DNA of 64,000 nt from SYLG01 sp965226945 (lineage in GTDB: Bacteria; Planctomycetota; Planctomycetia; Gemmatales; Gemmataceae), in NCBI GenBank assembly GCA_965226945.1, contig OZ245717.1:2790001-2854000 (forward strand), given 5' to 3'. The number at the start of each line of letters is the position of its first letter. Within the stretch, counting starts at the first letter, position 1. The position numbers and the translations under genes are program-made. Under the pieces are notes generated by a model that did no database searches, was not told the origin of the DNA, and saw nothing but the letters and a program-made list of their open reading frames with translations. Shown here piece by piece: positions 10,302 through 18,299 of the stretch.

Positions 10302-11258
10302 ATGGAATCGACTTCCCGCTATGCCTGGCCGATTCGCCTGGCCCTGCTCGGCACCCTCGCGCTTGCTTACTTCGCTCCCTTGATCACGGCGATGCTCGTG
10401 GCGGTGATCGGCGTGCCGATCTCGTTTCACTACCTGATCCGCTGGTCTCGGTCGAAGGCCAAGAAAGCCGGCCTGGATGATCGGAAGGGGCCGCTACAGG
10501 ATCTGGCGCTGATCTTCGCGACGGCCCCCGCCGTCTGGCTCGCTCTCGTATTGGATGCGAAGCCCGGCCAGGAGCCCCCGCTGGCGATAGCGGCGTTATG
10601 GCTTTGGTTTCAGTTCGCTTTCCTTGCCCCCGTCCTTTTTGTGGGAAGGCGCCTGGTACTGCCTGGGCCGAACGACTCGCTCAAAATCGGTTATTTCGCA
10701 ATCCCCTGGATCTTGATGGCGCTCTTTATGGCCGTTGGCGGCCGGCGCCAGGCCTGGCGGGCCGCCTACCTTGACCCGCAGGGGCGGCTTGGTATCGGAT
10801 TGATTGCCTTGGCCGCCGTCGCTTGCCTTTACTCGATCGTCCGCCTGCGCGCCCACTTCAAGCATTTTCCCAAGGGGCTTTTCCGCAGGCCGGCGCCCCG
10901 GCCCGATTCTCGCTGCCGCTATCTCATTCTGGGATTTGTTTTTTCTCCCGTTTTCTGGAGCCTGGGATTCCTTGCCTTGTGCTTGCACTGGCACGTCTAC
11001 TTGAATGACGCCACGTCCGACACCAGTCCACTCGCCATCCGCTTGATGGCCTTGCATCAGGCGCTGATGGAGTTCACTGGCCTGACACTGGCTTTTGCCT
11101 TTCCTTTGGGAGTCGTTCTGGTCTGGTATGCGTTGAAATACCGGATGGGATCATCACCTGAGCCGTCGGCCTGGGTGGGTGTCTTTTTGCCCTGGGCGCT
11201 CTTGCTCCTGCTGATCGGCATCGATCCGGGCGGCTGGTTTGGCTGGATGTTTCCCTAG
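10302..11258 (+). CDS. Polytopic membrane protein, function unknown
   Basis: A 318-residue protein with about eight hydrophobic segments. The ATG at 10302 is preferred over an in-frame TTG at 10290 because the AAGGA at 10285-10289 is 12 bases from the ATG but abuts the TTG. Apart from short basic loops (WSRSKAKKAGLDDRKG; RLRAHFKHFPKGLFRRPAPRP) it is membrane-embedded. No known family motif is visible. It is the last gene of the closely spaced plus-strand run that starts with the BatA-like protein, 70 bases after the repeat protein, and may be co-transcribed with it. Confidence 0.7.
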   Translation: MESTSRYAWPIRLALLGTLALAYFAPLITAMLVAVIGVPISFHYLIRWSRSKAKKAGLDDRKGPLQDLALIFATAPAVWLALVLDAKPGQEPPLAIAALWLWFQFAFLAPVLFVGRRLVLPGPNDSLKIGYFAIPWILMALFMAVGGRRQAWRAAYLDPQGRLGIGLIALAAVACLYSIVRLRAHFKHFPKGLFRRPAPRPDSRCRYLILGFVFSPVFWSLGFLALCLHWHVYLNDATSDTSPLAIRLMALHQALMEFTGLTLAFAFPLGVVLVWYALKYRMGSSPEPSAWVGVFLPWALLLLLIGIDPGGWFGWMFP

Positions 11259-11773
11259 CGACTGAAAGGAGACGGACCCGATTTCTCAAGCCGACAAAAT
11301 CTTCCAGCCTCTCCCTATCGGCATTTTGGGCGTGACAGTCAAAAAGTTTGCCCCAGGAGGGATCGCTTCAACCCCGTTCTTTTCTCGAAAGAAAAATCGC
11401 GGCACAATCCTCGCTTTTTGCCGGGATTGAGGAGCGTCTCGGCGCGAACGATCAGGTTTTCCGTTTGCCCAAGGTGCCTCAAACAAAATTCTCTGGAATC
11501 ACTCAATTTCGATGAAATCCCGCGCTGGCAAGGGAGTAGCGCCTGGGAATCTTCGGATACAAGGCAAACTTTGGCGACCTGGGTATCCCGGTCAACTCTT
11601 CGGATTACTCCTGTTGGTGGAAAGCTGGCAGTCAGGGCAGTTTGGCCACCTCAAGGACGAGTTTCCGTCATTCGATTTCCGGCTTTCTCAAGTCAGCTTG
11701 CCCCTTTTCCCGAATACTTGCCGCGGGTGGACCGGGAATCGTCCCGGCCCAATTCGTTGGTCGGAGATTCATC
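11259..11773. other. Intergenic stretch of 515 bases, no gene recognised
   Basis: Two plus-strand frames stay open here, but their products are rich in Arg, Ser and Pro with no ribosome-binding site or domain and partly overlap the following gene out of frame. I read the region as non-coding and as the likely promoter region of the gene starting at 11774. A short inverted repeat (TTCTTT/AAAGAA) lies around 11378-11394. I see no tRNA or riboswitch. Confidence 0.5.
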
Positions 11774-12340
11774 GTGTCGGAGAGTTCCATCCAACCTCAA
11801 TCTGCTATCCCGGAAACCAAACCCGCTCCCGTGCGCCCCAAGCCCAAGGGAGTCTTTGGTTTTTTCACCATTTTGCAGGACGCACCCACGGGCTGGATCG
11901 CGGGGTACCTGCTCACCAATGTCCAGGGAAGGCCGCTTGAATTTCGCCTTACGAACCCGGTGCAGCCCACCAAGGTGCAGCAAATCCTTTACGGCCCCAC
12001 GCTTGAGTCGTACCTGGCCGGGGAGTTAATGGGTAAGAACCTGGTGGAAAAGGCCTCGCACCTGGCCGATCTGATCATCACCGATTGCGCCGTCGGCATG
12101 GAAGTGCGCAAATCGCTCGACATTCCCGTGTTGATGGTCGGCCCGGGAGGACTTCCGGTGGAAATCGGCGGTCGGCCCGGCTGGTCGGTGCATCCCAACT
12201 TTCCCGAAGATAAGGAATTGATCAAGGCCCAGCTCGAAGCGGTCGATACCCGCGTCGACCTGATCGAACCTTTCAGCCGCATCAAGGATGCGATTCAGGA
12301 AACGCGCCGTATGAGCGTGGGAACCCGGTCGGTCGCCTGA
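11774..12340 (+). CDS. Conserved planctomycete protein of unknown function
   Basis: The start is placed at the GTG at 11774: GGAG lies seven bases upstream and the sequence before it (longer frame open to 11642) is Ser/Arg-rich and unlike coding sequence. The product has 188 residues, no signal peptide and no membrane segment, with a Pro/Lys-rich first 25 residues and then a compact domain beginning GVFGFFTILQDAPTGWIAGYL. Motifs such as PVQPTKVQQILYGPTLE and LADLIITDCAVGMEVRK look conserved-type, and I recall similar proteins from other planctomycetes without an assigned function. The ABC transporter operon starts 42 bases downstream. Confidence 0.75.
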   Translation: MSESSIQPQSAIPETKPAPVRPKPKGVFGFFTILQDAPTGWIAGYLLTNVQGRPLEFRLTNPVQPTKVQQILYGPTLESYLAGELMGKNLVEKASHLADLIITDCAVGMEVRKSLDIPVLMVGPGGLPVEIGGRPGWSVHPNFPEDKELIKAQLEAVDTRVDLIEPFSRIKDAIQETRRMSVGTRSVA

Positions 12341-12382
12341 TCGTCGCTGCTAAGCGCGCGGGAAAATGCCTAACATGACGGG

Positions 12383-13267
12383 ATGGAAAGCACTGCGGCG
12401 GTTTTGACGGCTCGCAATCTCGGCAAGAAATACGGTGCCTTTCAGGCGCTCGACGCGCTCGACCTCGCCATCCAACCTGGCGAGGTCGTTGGCCTTTTAG
12501 GGCCCAACGGTTCGGGCAAAACGACCGCCCTGCGCCTCATCCTGGGTTTCCTGCAACCGACAGCAGGCTGGTCGCGCCTGGGTCCGTTCGATTCCTGGAC
12601 GCAGGGCGACCAGGCTCGCTCGCTCGTCTCTTATCTCCCCGCCGAACTGCGCCTTTACGACAACATGACCGGCAGACGCTTGGTCGACTGGCTCGGTTCC
12701 TTCCGCGCCGAGAAACCCGACCTCGCGCGCATCGACCGCCTGGCCCAACTCTTCGAACTCGATTTGGCGCGGCCTCTTGGCAAGCTCAGCTCGGGAATGA
12801 AACGCAAGGTGGCGCTCTTGAGCGCGCTGGCCACCGAGGCGTCGCTTTTGATTCTCGACGAACCGACCAACGCGCTCGATCCGGCCATGCGCCAGGCCTT
12901 GATCGAACAAACCCGCGAGGCGAGCCAGCGCGGTCAGGCGGTACTCTTTTCCTCCCATGTCCTTGAGGAAGTCGAAGCGGTCGCCGACCGGGTCATCGTG
13001 TTGCGCAAAGGGAAACTGGTGCTGGAAAAGTCACTCGCCGATCTCAAAAAAGGGGTGTGCATCCGCATGAAATTGGATCGCCCACTCGTCCTCCCCGAAT
13101 CGTTGCAAACCACCGTGAGGGTGATCGCCAACGACCGAAACGGGGTCGAGCTATACGCCCCGGCCTGGAGCGGCGAATTGATGGCCTGGCTTGGCGGCTT
13201 GGGAGCGCGCGAGATGAATTTGCTTTCCACCGGACTGCGCCAGGTACTCGAAGAGAGTGTGAAATGA
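12383..13267 (+). CDS. ABC transporter ATP-binding protein
   Basis: A 294-residue nucleotide-binding subunit of an ABC-2-type exporter. Walker A GPNGSGKTT is at residues 40-48, the signature LSSGMKRK at 135-142 and Walker B plus catalytic glutamate LILDEP at 156-161, followed by a D-loop (NALDP) and a switch histidine (FSSHVLEE). The last 90 residues form the small C-terminal extension found in NatA/CcmA-like subunits. The permease gene follows after 58 bases on the same strand. Substrate is not predictable; this subfamily includes drug, lipid, bacteriocin and sodium exporters. Confidence 0.92.
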   Translation: MESTAAVLTARNLGKKYGAFQALDALDLAIQPGEVVGLLGPNGSGKTTALRLILGFLQPTAGWSRLGPFDSWTQGDQARSLVSYLPAELRLYDNMTGRRLVDWLGSFRAEKPDLARIDRLAQLFELDLARPLGKLSSGMKRKVALLSALATEASLLILDEPTNALDPAMRQALIEQTREASQRGQAVLFSSHVLEEVEAVADRVIVLRKGKLVLEKSLADLKKGVCIRMKLDRPLVLPESLQTTVRVIANDRNGVELYAPAWSGELMAWLGGLGAREMNLLSTGLRQVLEESVK

Positions 13268-13325
13268 TGGTTTTATTCACAGAGATCATCCAGGTGACTG
13301 CATCCTTGCTGCCGGCGCTAGCTCG

Positions 13326-14447
13326 ATGAACGAAATCGCCCCCCAGGCATTCCGATCGGAGCCGCCACGCCCCAAAGGCCCGGGTCTGCTTCCGCTCGCT
13401 GGGAAGCTGCTGCGCGATTTGCGCTGGCCCTTCTTGGCGGTCGGTACCCTCGTGTTCGCGTTTCCGTTTTTGTGGGCGATCATCACGAGGCGGCTGCTCG
13501 GCCAGATCGCCCCGTTTTTCGAAGCGCTTGGGCAAATGGGAGGCATCAACTCCAAGGACTTTGAAGCGGTCCTTTTTTCCGGGCCTGGCCAACTGATGAA
13601 AACGCTGATCGGCGGCGACCGGATCGATCTGAGTCAGGCGATGGATTTTTTGTCGGTCTGCCTCGTCCACCCGGCCATGCAGATGATTTTGGCACTTTGG
13701 GCGATCGCGCGCTCGACCCAGGCGATCGCCGGGGAAATCGACCGCGGCACGATGGAGTTACTCCTGGCGCAGCCGATCTCGCGTTTTCAGGTCTGGCTAT
13801 CTCATCTGCTCGTCGAGACCGGAGCCATTGCCGTTCTGGCACTTTTGCCGGTCGCGGGATTGGCGCTCGGCGCCTGGTACATCAACCCTCTGAAGCTTGA
13901 GGCGCCCGATCTCAAGGCGCTGCCGCGCAAACCGGGGGTCATCCTCGAACTGGGACCGTTCCGGATGCGTGTGGAAGATCCGCTCAAAGATCGCTTGCCC
14001 TTGGCGGCTGCGCCTGCGGCTTCCTCTTCCACCCCGGTCAACTCTCGACTCGAGATTCGCCCGCTGCAGCTTCTTGGCGCGTTTCCTCAGACCTTCGGGC
14101 TGATGATCTCGATTAGTGGTTTGGGGATCATTCTGTCGGTGATTTTCCGCAGACGCTTTTTGGCGCTGGGCGTGGGCGCTTTGCTCGTGCTGTCGATGTT
14201 TTTGATCAACCTGCTGGGCCAGCTTTGGGAACCGCTTGCCCCCTTGCGGCCGCTGACGGCGTTTTACTACTACTTGCCGCAAGAAGCCGCGCTGGGACGG
14301 CCCGCGCAGGTCGACTGGTCGCCGTGGACCACGGAAACTCATTTCTTTGCGATCGCGACCCTACCCGTGCAGATCGCCGTGGGGGCGGCGGGCTGGGTGA
14401 TCGCCTATTGGATCTTTAAGCGCAAAGACATCCCCGCACCGCTTTAG
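13326..14447 (+). CDS. ABC-2 type transporter permease
   Basis: A 373-residue membrane protein with about six hydrophobic helices: one near residues 28-55, a pair near 115-180 around the ABC-2 motif region IAGEIDRGTMELLLAQPISR, and three in the C-terminal third. A roughly 70-residue polar loop between helices 4 and 5 (about 190-245) probably faces outside. The motif E(x)RGTMELLLAQPISR is typical of ABC-2 permeases that pair with ATPases like the upstream gene. The start has only a weak ribosome-binding site, but no better in-frame start is present. It converges with the cytochrome c gene on the other strand 66 bases downstream. Confidence 0.88.
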   Translation: MNEIAPQAFRSEPPRPKGPGLLPLAGKLLRDLRWPFLAVGTLVFAFPFLWAIITRRLLGQIAPFFEALGQMGGINSKDFEAVLFSGPGQLMKTLIGGDRIDLSQAMDFLSVCLVHPAMQMILALWAIARSTQAIAGEIDRGTMELLLAQPISRFQVWLSHLLVETGAIAVLALLPVAGLALGAWYINPLKLEAPDLKALPRKPGVILELGPFRMRVEDPLKDRLPLAAAPAASSSTPVNSRLEIRPLQLLGAFPQTFGLMISISGLGIILSVIFRRRFLALGVGALLVLSMFLINLLGQLWEPLAPLRPLTAFYYYLPQEAALGRPAQVDWSPWTTETHFFAIATLPVQIAVGAAGWVIAYWIFKRKDIPAPL

Positions 14448-14512
14448 GCTTGCGTTTTGACAAGAATAAAAAAGATCCTTTTCGTCGCTGAATGGTGCGC
14501 GCGAGAAGAGAA

Positions 14513-14974
14513 TCACTTCTTCTTGACCGCCTCGGCGGCTTTTTCTTTTTCCTTGCCTTTTTCATTGTCCCTGGGCCGCAGTTTCCAGGTGTAGGCGGCG
14601 ACGTGCTCCAGGTCCGATTTGGAAAGGCTGGTCGTGGGCGGCATGCCCGCCTCGGGCAGGCCTTCCTTGATGACGGTTTTCAAAGCGGCTATGTCGGTGG
14701 CTTTGACCCAGTCGCTCTTGATCAGATCGCGCGGCGGCTTGGGCAGATTTTTGGCCATGGGCCCGTCTCCTTGACCCTTGGGGCCGTGACAGCGGGCGCA
14801 GTGGTCGCTGTAAAGGGCCGCGCCGCGATCGGCGTCGGGAGTGTAGGTCACTTCGCGCAACTGCGGCCCGCCCTGGAAAAAGCTCGAACTGTAGTAGGCG
14901 ACCACGGGAAGGGCGATCGCCGCAAGCGGCAGTAACCAGGCAAATCCCGCCAGGTGGCGTGGGTTTTCAGACAT
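14513..14974 (-). CDS. Membrane-anchored class I cytochrome c
   Basis: A 153-residue protein with an N-terminal hydrophobic segment (about residues 10-32) acting as signal or anchor, then a monohaem cytochrome c domain. The haem-binding motif CARCH is at residues 59-63 and the likely axial methionine is M111 in the GMPP motif. The C-terminal tail after residue 135 is highly charged (Lys/Glu). It probably transfers electrons on the periplasmic face of the membrane; its partner is not visible here. It is transcribed divergently from the redoxin gene 170 bases away. Confidence 0.88.
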   Translation of the reverse strand: MSENPRHLAGFAWLLPLAAIALPVVAYYSSSFFQGGPQLREVTYTPDADRGAALYSDHCARCHGPKGQGDGPMAKNLPKPPRDLIKSDWVKATDIAALKTVIKEGLPEAGMPPTTSLSKSDLEHVAAYTWKLRPRDNEKGKEKEKAAEAVKKK

Positions 14975-15145
14975 ATCGGGCCATCTCGACGGAAGAAAAA
15001 TTCCGAACCAACCTTCATTTTATTCTTTTCGGGCCCTGGATAACATTCTCCGTAACGAAATGCAGGAAGCGACCTGGTTGGCGAGGGCCAATGCCGCGTT
15101 CCCCGGACCAGTGATTCGCCAACCGCGGCCTTACAGGAATTCGCC

Positions 15146-15763
15146 ATGCGCCCAGCCCTTGCTCTGCTGTTTTTGAGCGCCTGGATTTCCACTTACGGTT
15201 GGACCTTTCCCGATCGTTACAACAAGATCCTGGCGCCCGGAGACAAGGCGCCCTCGTGGTCGAATCTGCCGGGCACCGATGGGAAACCGCACTCCCTGGC
15301 CGAGTTTAAGGACAAGCAAGTGCTCGTGGTCATCTTCCTTTGCTGCAGTTGCCCGGCCGTGGAGGACTATGAAGAACGCATCCTCGCCTTCGCCAAAAAG
15401 CAGTGCGGACCAGGTTCCAAGGTCGGCCTGGTCGGGATCAATGTGAACACAATCGAGGAAGACAGCCTCGAAAACATGAAGCTTCGGGCCACCGAGAAAA
15501 AGTATTCCTTCCCCTACCTGTTCGATAAGTCCCAAAAGATCGCCAAGGATTTCGGCGCAGCTTACACGCCGGAATTTTTCGTGCTCGATAAGGAACGCAA
15601 GGTTGTTTATATGGGAGCCATGGACGATCGCGACAATCCGACCCTGGCCAAGGAACGGTTTCTGGAAGAAGCCGTGCTCGCGGCCCTTGAGGGGAAGACC
15701 CCCAAGGTCCGCGAAACCCTCGGACGAGGATGCCGGATCCGATATGAGCGAGCCCGGCGATAA
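15146..15763 (+). CDS. Thioredoxin-fold redoxin with CCSC motif
   Basis: A 205-residue protein with an N-terminal signal segment (ALALLFLSAWISTYG), then an AhpC/TSA-Redoxin domain. The active-site region reads FLCCSCPAVEDYEERI with cysteines 66, 67 and 69, so a CxxC pair (66/69) is present with a third cysteine inside it. The relatives that I know carry CNHCP here and belong to the thioredoxin-like proteins with a long helix after the active site. The C-terminus has one more cysteine in GRGCRIRYERARR. Its stop codon directly abuts the stop codon of the convergent DUF4198 gene. Disulfide exchange in the envelope is inferred; a metal-handling role is possible given its neighbours. Confidence 0.85.
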   Translation: MRPALALLFLSAWISTYGWTFPDRYNKILAPGDKAPSWSNLPGTDGKPHSLAEFKDKQVLVVIFLCCSCPAVEDYEERILAFAKKQCGPGSKVGLVGINVNTIEEDSLENMKLRATEKKYSFPYLFDKSQKIAKDFGAAYTPEFFVLDKERKVVYMGAMDDRDNPTLAKERFLEEAVLAALEGKTPKVRETLGRGCRIRYERARR

Positions 15764-16591
15764 CTACTCATCGCAGCAGGGGCAACGCTGCGGCACGTAG
15801 ACCGACAACGCCGCGGTGAGTCCGGTGGCCTCAAAGCCTGGCCCTTTCTCTTTGGTTTCCAGGTGCGCGACGATCAAGTGAATGGTGCCGAGCTTGGGAG
15901 CAAAACTTGCCTTTCCTTCCGCATCGGTCATCCGTTCGTAGTCACTGTCGGTCCCTTCCTTGAGCGTGGTTCCGCGCGGAATGAAGCTGACCTTGGTACC
16001 GGCCAGCGGCTTGCCCTTGTGCAGAAGCTGAACTTTGATCAATGTTCCCGGACCCACCGGCGACACCGGATTGGTAAGAAACACCAATTCCAGCTCATGA
16101 CCCATCGGGCTTGAGAAGCCCTTGAAGTCGACCGCGGGCTTATCGAGCGAATCGCTCACCCCGAAATAAGCCTTGGCGCTCTTGACCGAACGCACCGGCT
16201 TGCCGTGATTGACGACCCTATCGAGTGTTTGCACGGCCGCATAAAGGCCCGGCTTGGCCGGAACAAAGCGCGCCGAATGAAACCCTTCCTTGGGAGCCAG
16301 CCCCAGGTCGATCAATTCGGGCTTGAGGTCATAGCGCAGGCGCTCCGGTCCCACGACTTCGATGGCTTTGACCCCGTCCAGGCTGATCTTTGAGGCCAGC
16401 TTGAAATCCCGGTGTTCATTGCCGTGATTGCCGAGCATCAAGTCGATGTGGATGACATCGCCGGTGCGAATCAGGTTCGTGTTCGTCTGCACCCAGGTGT
16501 CGTGACCACGCGCGCTACCAAAAAAGCCGAAAGCCGCGGCCATTAAGCCCGCGGCACAAATACCGGCGCGAGTTGTTATCAAACGGATCAT
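15764..16591 (-). CDS. DUF4198 domain secreted protein with Cys-rich tail
   Basis: The start is the ATG at 16591, with AGGAGCGG seven bases upstream; 24 further open codons lie before it without a site. The 275-residue product has a signal peptide (cleavage expected near GSARGHDTW) and the beta-rich DUF4198 fold, starting with the hallmark HDTWVQT of this family, which is often found beside nickel, cobalt or copper uptake genes. Its last seven residues are RCPCCDE, giving three cysteines at the extreme C-terminus, an unusual ending that could bind metal. Transcription converges with the redoxin gene with no spacer between stop codons. Confidence 0.85.
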   Translation of the reverse strand: MIRLITTRAGICAAGLMAAAFGFFGSARGHDTWVQTNTNLIRTGDVIHIDLMLGNHGNEHRDFKLASKISLDGVKAIEVVGPERLRYDLKPELIDLGLAPKEGFHSARFVPAKPGLYAAVQTLDRVVNHGKPVRSVKSAKAYFGVSDSLDKPAVDFKGFSSPMGHELELVFLTNPVSPVGPGTLIKVQLLHKGKPLAGTKVSFIPRGTTLKEGTDSDYERMTDAEGKASFAPKLGTIHLIVAHLETKEKGPGFEATGLTAALSVYVPQRCPCCDE

Positions 16592-16646
16592 GAATTCCGC
16601 TCCTATTTTTTTTCGAATTGCAGGCGTGTGATGGAATGAGGCCAAG

Positions 16647-16671
16647 AAGGCCCGGTGAAGCACCGGGCCTT
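16647..16671 (-). terminator. Hairpin terminator after the DUF1559 gene
   Basis: An 11-bp perfect stem (AAGGCCCGGTG pairing with CACCGGGCCTT) with a three-base loop lies 45 bases beyond the DUF1559 stop codon on the minus strand. There is only a weak U-tract, so it may need help from Rho. It also separates the DUF1559 gene from the DUF4198 gene. Confidence 0.6.
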
Positions 16672-16715
16672 GATATCGAGGTTTCCGCCAAAGATAGATG
16701 ACGAAGGCGCTAACC

Positions 16716-17693
16716 TTACCAGTCGCCGATCACTTCTCCCCCCGCGCGAGTTCCCAGGGCGCGCCAGGTTGCTTGCGCGATGGAGTTGCTCGCCGTGCGG
16801 ACCGACCCATCGACGAGCAGGACGTTGACCGCATTGACATGGTTGCTGCGCGCCGCGGTCAACCCCTTGTTGTGGCTGCCGTTGCCGCAGTCCCACACCC
16901 CCGCTTGGTTGGGGGTGTAGTAATGGTTGTAAAGGGTGTTGCCGTAGTGCCCGTTGATCCATTGCTCGCCGCGGCGTGGGTTCCAAGTTCCGTTGCCTGC
17001 CTGGCAATCGCCAGGCGTCGGATCGTTGCCACCAGCGACTTCGAGCACCACACGGCGCATCGTCATCGGATCGGTCGGAACGCCCGTCACCGGCACGCCG
17101 TTGCCGATCAGGCTTTCGCTGAAGGCGGCGGTGTTGGAGGTGCCGTCGAGGATGTCGGCAATGCGCGTGGGGGTTTGCGCGAACACGCCATTGCCATCGG
17201 GAATCTTCAGATAACCGGAGATGGCGCCCGCGGCATCGAAGGTGACCCCGATGCCGTTGTTGGCGACATAGTTCGTCCCAAAGTAAGCGCTGCCGGGAAC
17301 CTGGCCGGAACCCGAATCGCTTGGGCAAAGGAGGATCTTGACGAGGTTCTTCGCCGCATTGTCATTTTGCGTGCCCGGCGCCAGGGTCCCTTCGGGATCG
17401 ATCAGGTTTTGCAGATTGGACTGTTCGAGGTAACTCAGCAATCGAGCCGGGGCCGAGACCACTTTGGGATAACCGTTGCGGCCCTGGGGAAACACTCCCA
17501 AGGCGCTGTGGTGGTTGTGCATCGCGAGCCCCAACTGCTTGAGGTTGTTGGAACAACTCATCCGGTTGGAAGCTTCGCGCACTTTTTGCACCGCCGGCAC
17601 CAGCAGGCCGATCAACACGGCAATGATGGCGATGACGACAAGTAATTCAATCAAGGTGAAACCCCGTCTGGGGCGCATCGCAATTCGATTCAT
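16716..17693 (-). CDS. DUF1559 protein with prepilin-type N-terminus
   Basis: The product has 325 residues from the ATG at 17693, chosen because GGAG lies 10 bases upstream; ATGs at 17702 and 17711 are alternatives. The N-terminus carries a type IV prepilin cleavage/methylation motif, RRGFTLIELLVVIAIIAVL, followed by PAVQKVREASNRMSCSNNLKQLGLAMHNH, the fingerprint of the large planctomycete DUF1559 (SBP_bac_10/H-X9-DG) family. The C-terminal NVLLVDGSVR segment is the H-x9-DG-like end. It is probably processed by a prepilin peptidase and displayed as a pseudopilin-like surface protein. Planctomycetes carry many copies; a specific role is unknown. Confidence 0.93.
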   Translation of the reverse strand: MNRIAMRPRRGFTLIELLVVIAIIAVLIGLLVPAVQKVREASNRMSCSNNLKQLGLAMHNHHSALGVFPQGRNGYPKVVSAPARLLSYLEQSNLQNLIDPEGTLAPGTQNDNAAKNLVKILLCPSDSGSGQVPGSAYFGTNYVANNGIGVTFDAAGAISGYLKIPDGNGVFAQTPTRIADILDGTSNTAAFSESLIGNGVPVTGVPTDPMTMRRVVLEVAGGNDPTPGDCQAGNGTWNPRRGEQWINGHYGNTLYNHYYTPNQAGVWDCGNGSHNKGLTAARSNHVNAVNVLLVDGSVRTASNSIAQATWRALGTRAGGEVIGDW

Positions 17694-17711
17694 GAAACTC
17701 ATTCTCCACAA

Positions 17712-17755
17712 CTGGCCGCGATCCCATGAAAGCCGGCCAGGAGCAACTCTTGCTC
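17712..17755 (-). terminator. Two adjacent hairpins downstream of the Cys-rich operon
   Basis: CTGGCCG (17712-17718) pairs with CGGCCAG (17734-17740), and GAGCAA (17741-17746) with TTGCTC (17750-17755). They lie 50-100 bases past the stop of the last operon gene and just before the DUF1559 start, without a clear T-run. A termination or processing role is only an inference. Confidence 0.3.
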
Positions 17756-17807
17756 AAACGTTTAAAGCCAAAACCGACCGCCTCGCTTCCCCTGAAAACG
17801 AAGCGGA

Positions 17808-18299
17808 TCAGGCCTTGGGCGGCGGCGAATCGGGAGGAGTCAAAAGCGAATCGAAAGGATCGAAGAACGCGAAAGGAAACCACTGGCAGTCAACACGCCA
17901 CACCAGGCTCCAGCCCGGTTCCAGCAAGGCGAGGGCTCCATCCCCCAAGAGCCCCAGACCCTGGCTTAATTTGCCGCAGAGGCCTGGCGTGGCCACCGTC
18001 ACCGGCGCTTCCTTTTCACTGGGCACCGGTTCTTCGACTGCGCAGCAACCATCTGGGCCACACTTGCAGATAGGGGCCCCCGTGCAAGCACAGACCTTGG
18101 TCTGAGGCATTTGCGCCGCAGGGGCGACTGATGCAGGTGCGGCCGGAATCAACGAAACCCAAAAGAGTCCCCGCGCCGCGACAAAGCAGATAAGCAGCAA
18201 GGCCGCCAACAAAGACTGTTTTGAGATCTTCAAAGAGCTCCATCTTGCGCGGTTGGCAGCGATCCGGTCTTGCAACAGAGCTAAAACAATCGAGATCAC
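17808..18299 (-). CDS. Membrane-anchored Cys-rich protein, paralogue B
   Basis: A 163-residue protein with a cytoplasmic N-terminus, one membrane segment (about residues 28-50) and, about 20 residues later, a compact cysteine cluster: C70, C72, C78, C80, C85, C86 (C-x-C-x5-C-x-C-x4-CC). The ATG at 18299 overlaps the stop of the redoxin gene by four bases (ATGA). The first gene of this operon encodes a paralogue with the same cysteine spacing and the same C-terminal PDSPPPKA. The CxC/CxC/CC arrangement resembles metallothionein-like thiolate sites, so binding of soft metals or redox partners on the outer face of the membrane is plausible. No named family is known to me. Confidence 0.75.
   Translation of the reverse strand: MISIVLALLQDRIAANRARWSSLKISKQSLLAALLLICFVAARGLFWVSLIPAAPASVAPAAQMPQTKVCACTGAPICKCGPDGCCAVEEPVPSEKEAPVTVATPGLCGKLSQGLGLLGDGALALLEPGWSLVWRVDCQWFPFAFFDPFDSLLTPPDSPPPKA

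Noticed and set aside
11418..12029. 203- and 142-codon plus-strand frames before the GTG at 11774
   Set aside because: Arg/Ser/Pro-rich products with no ribosome-binding site, overlapping a better supported gene in another frame.
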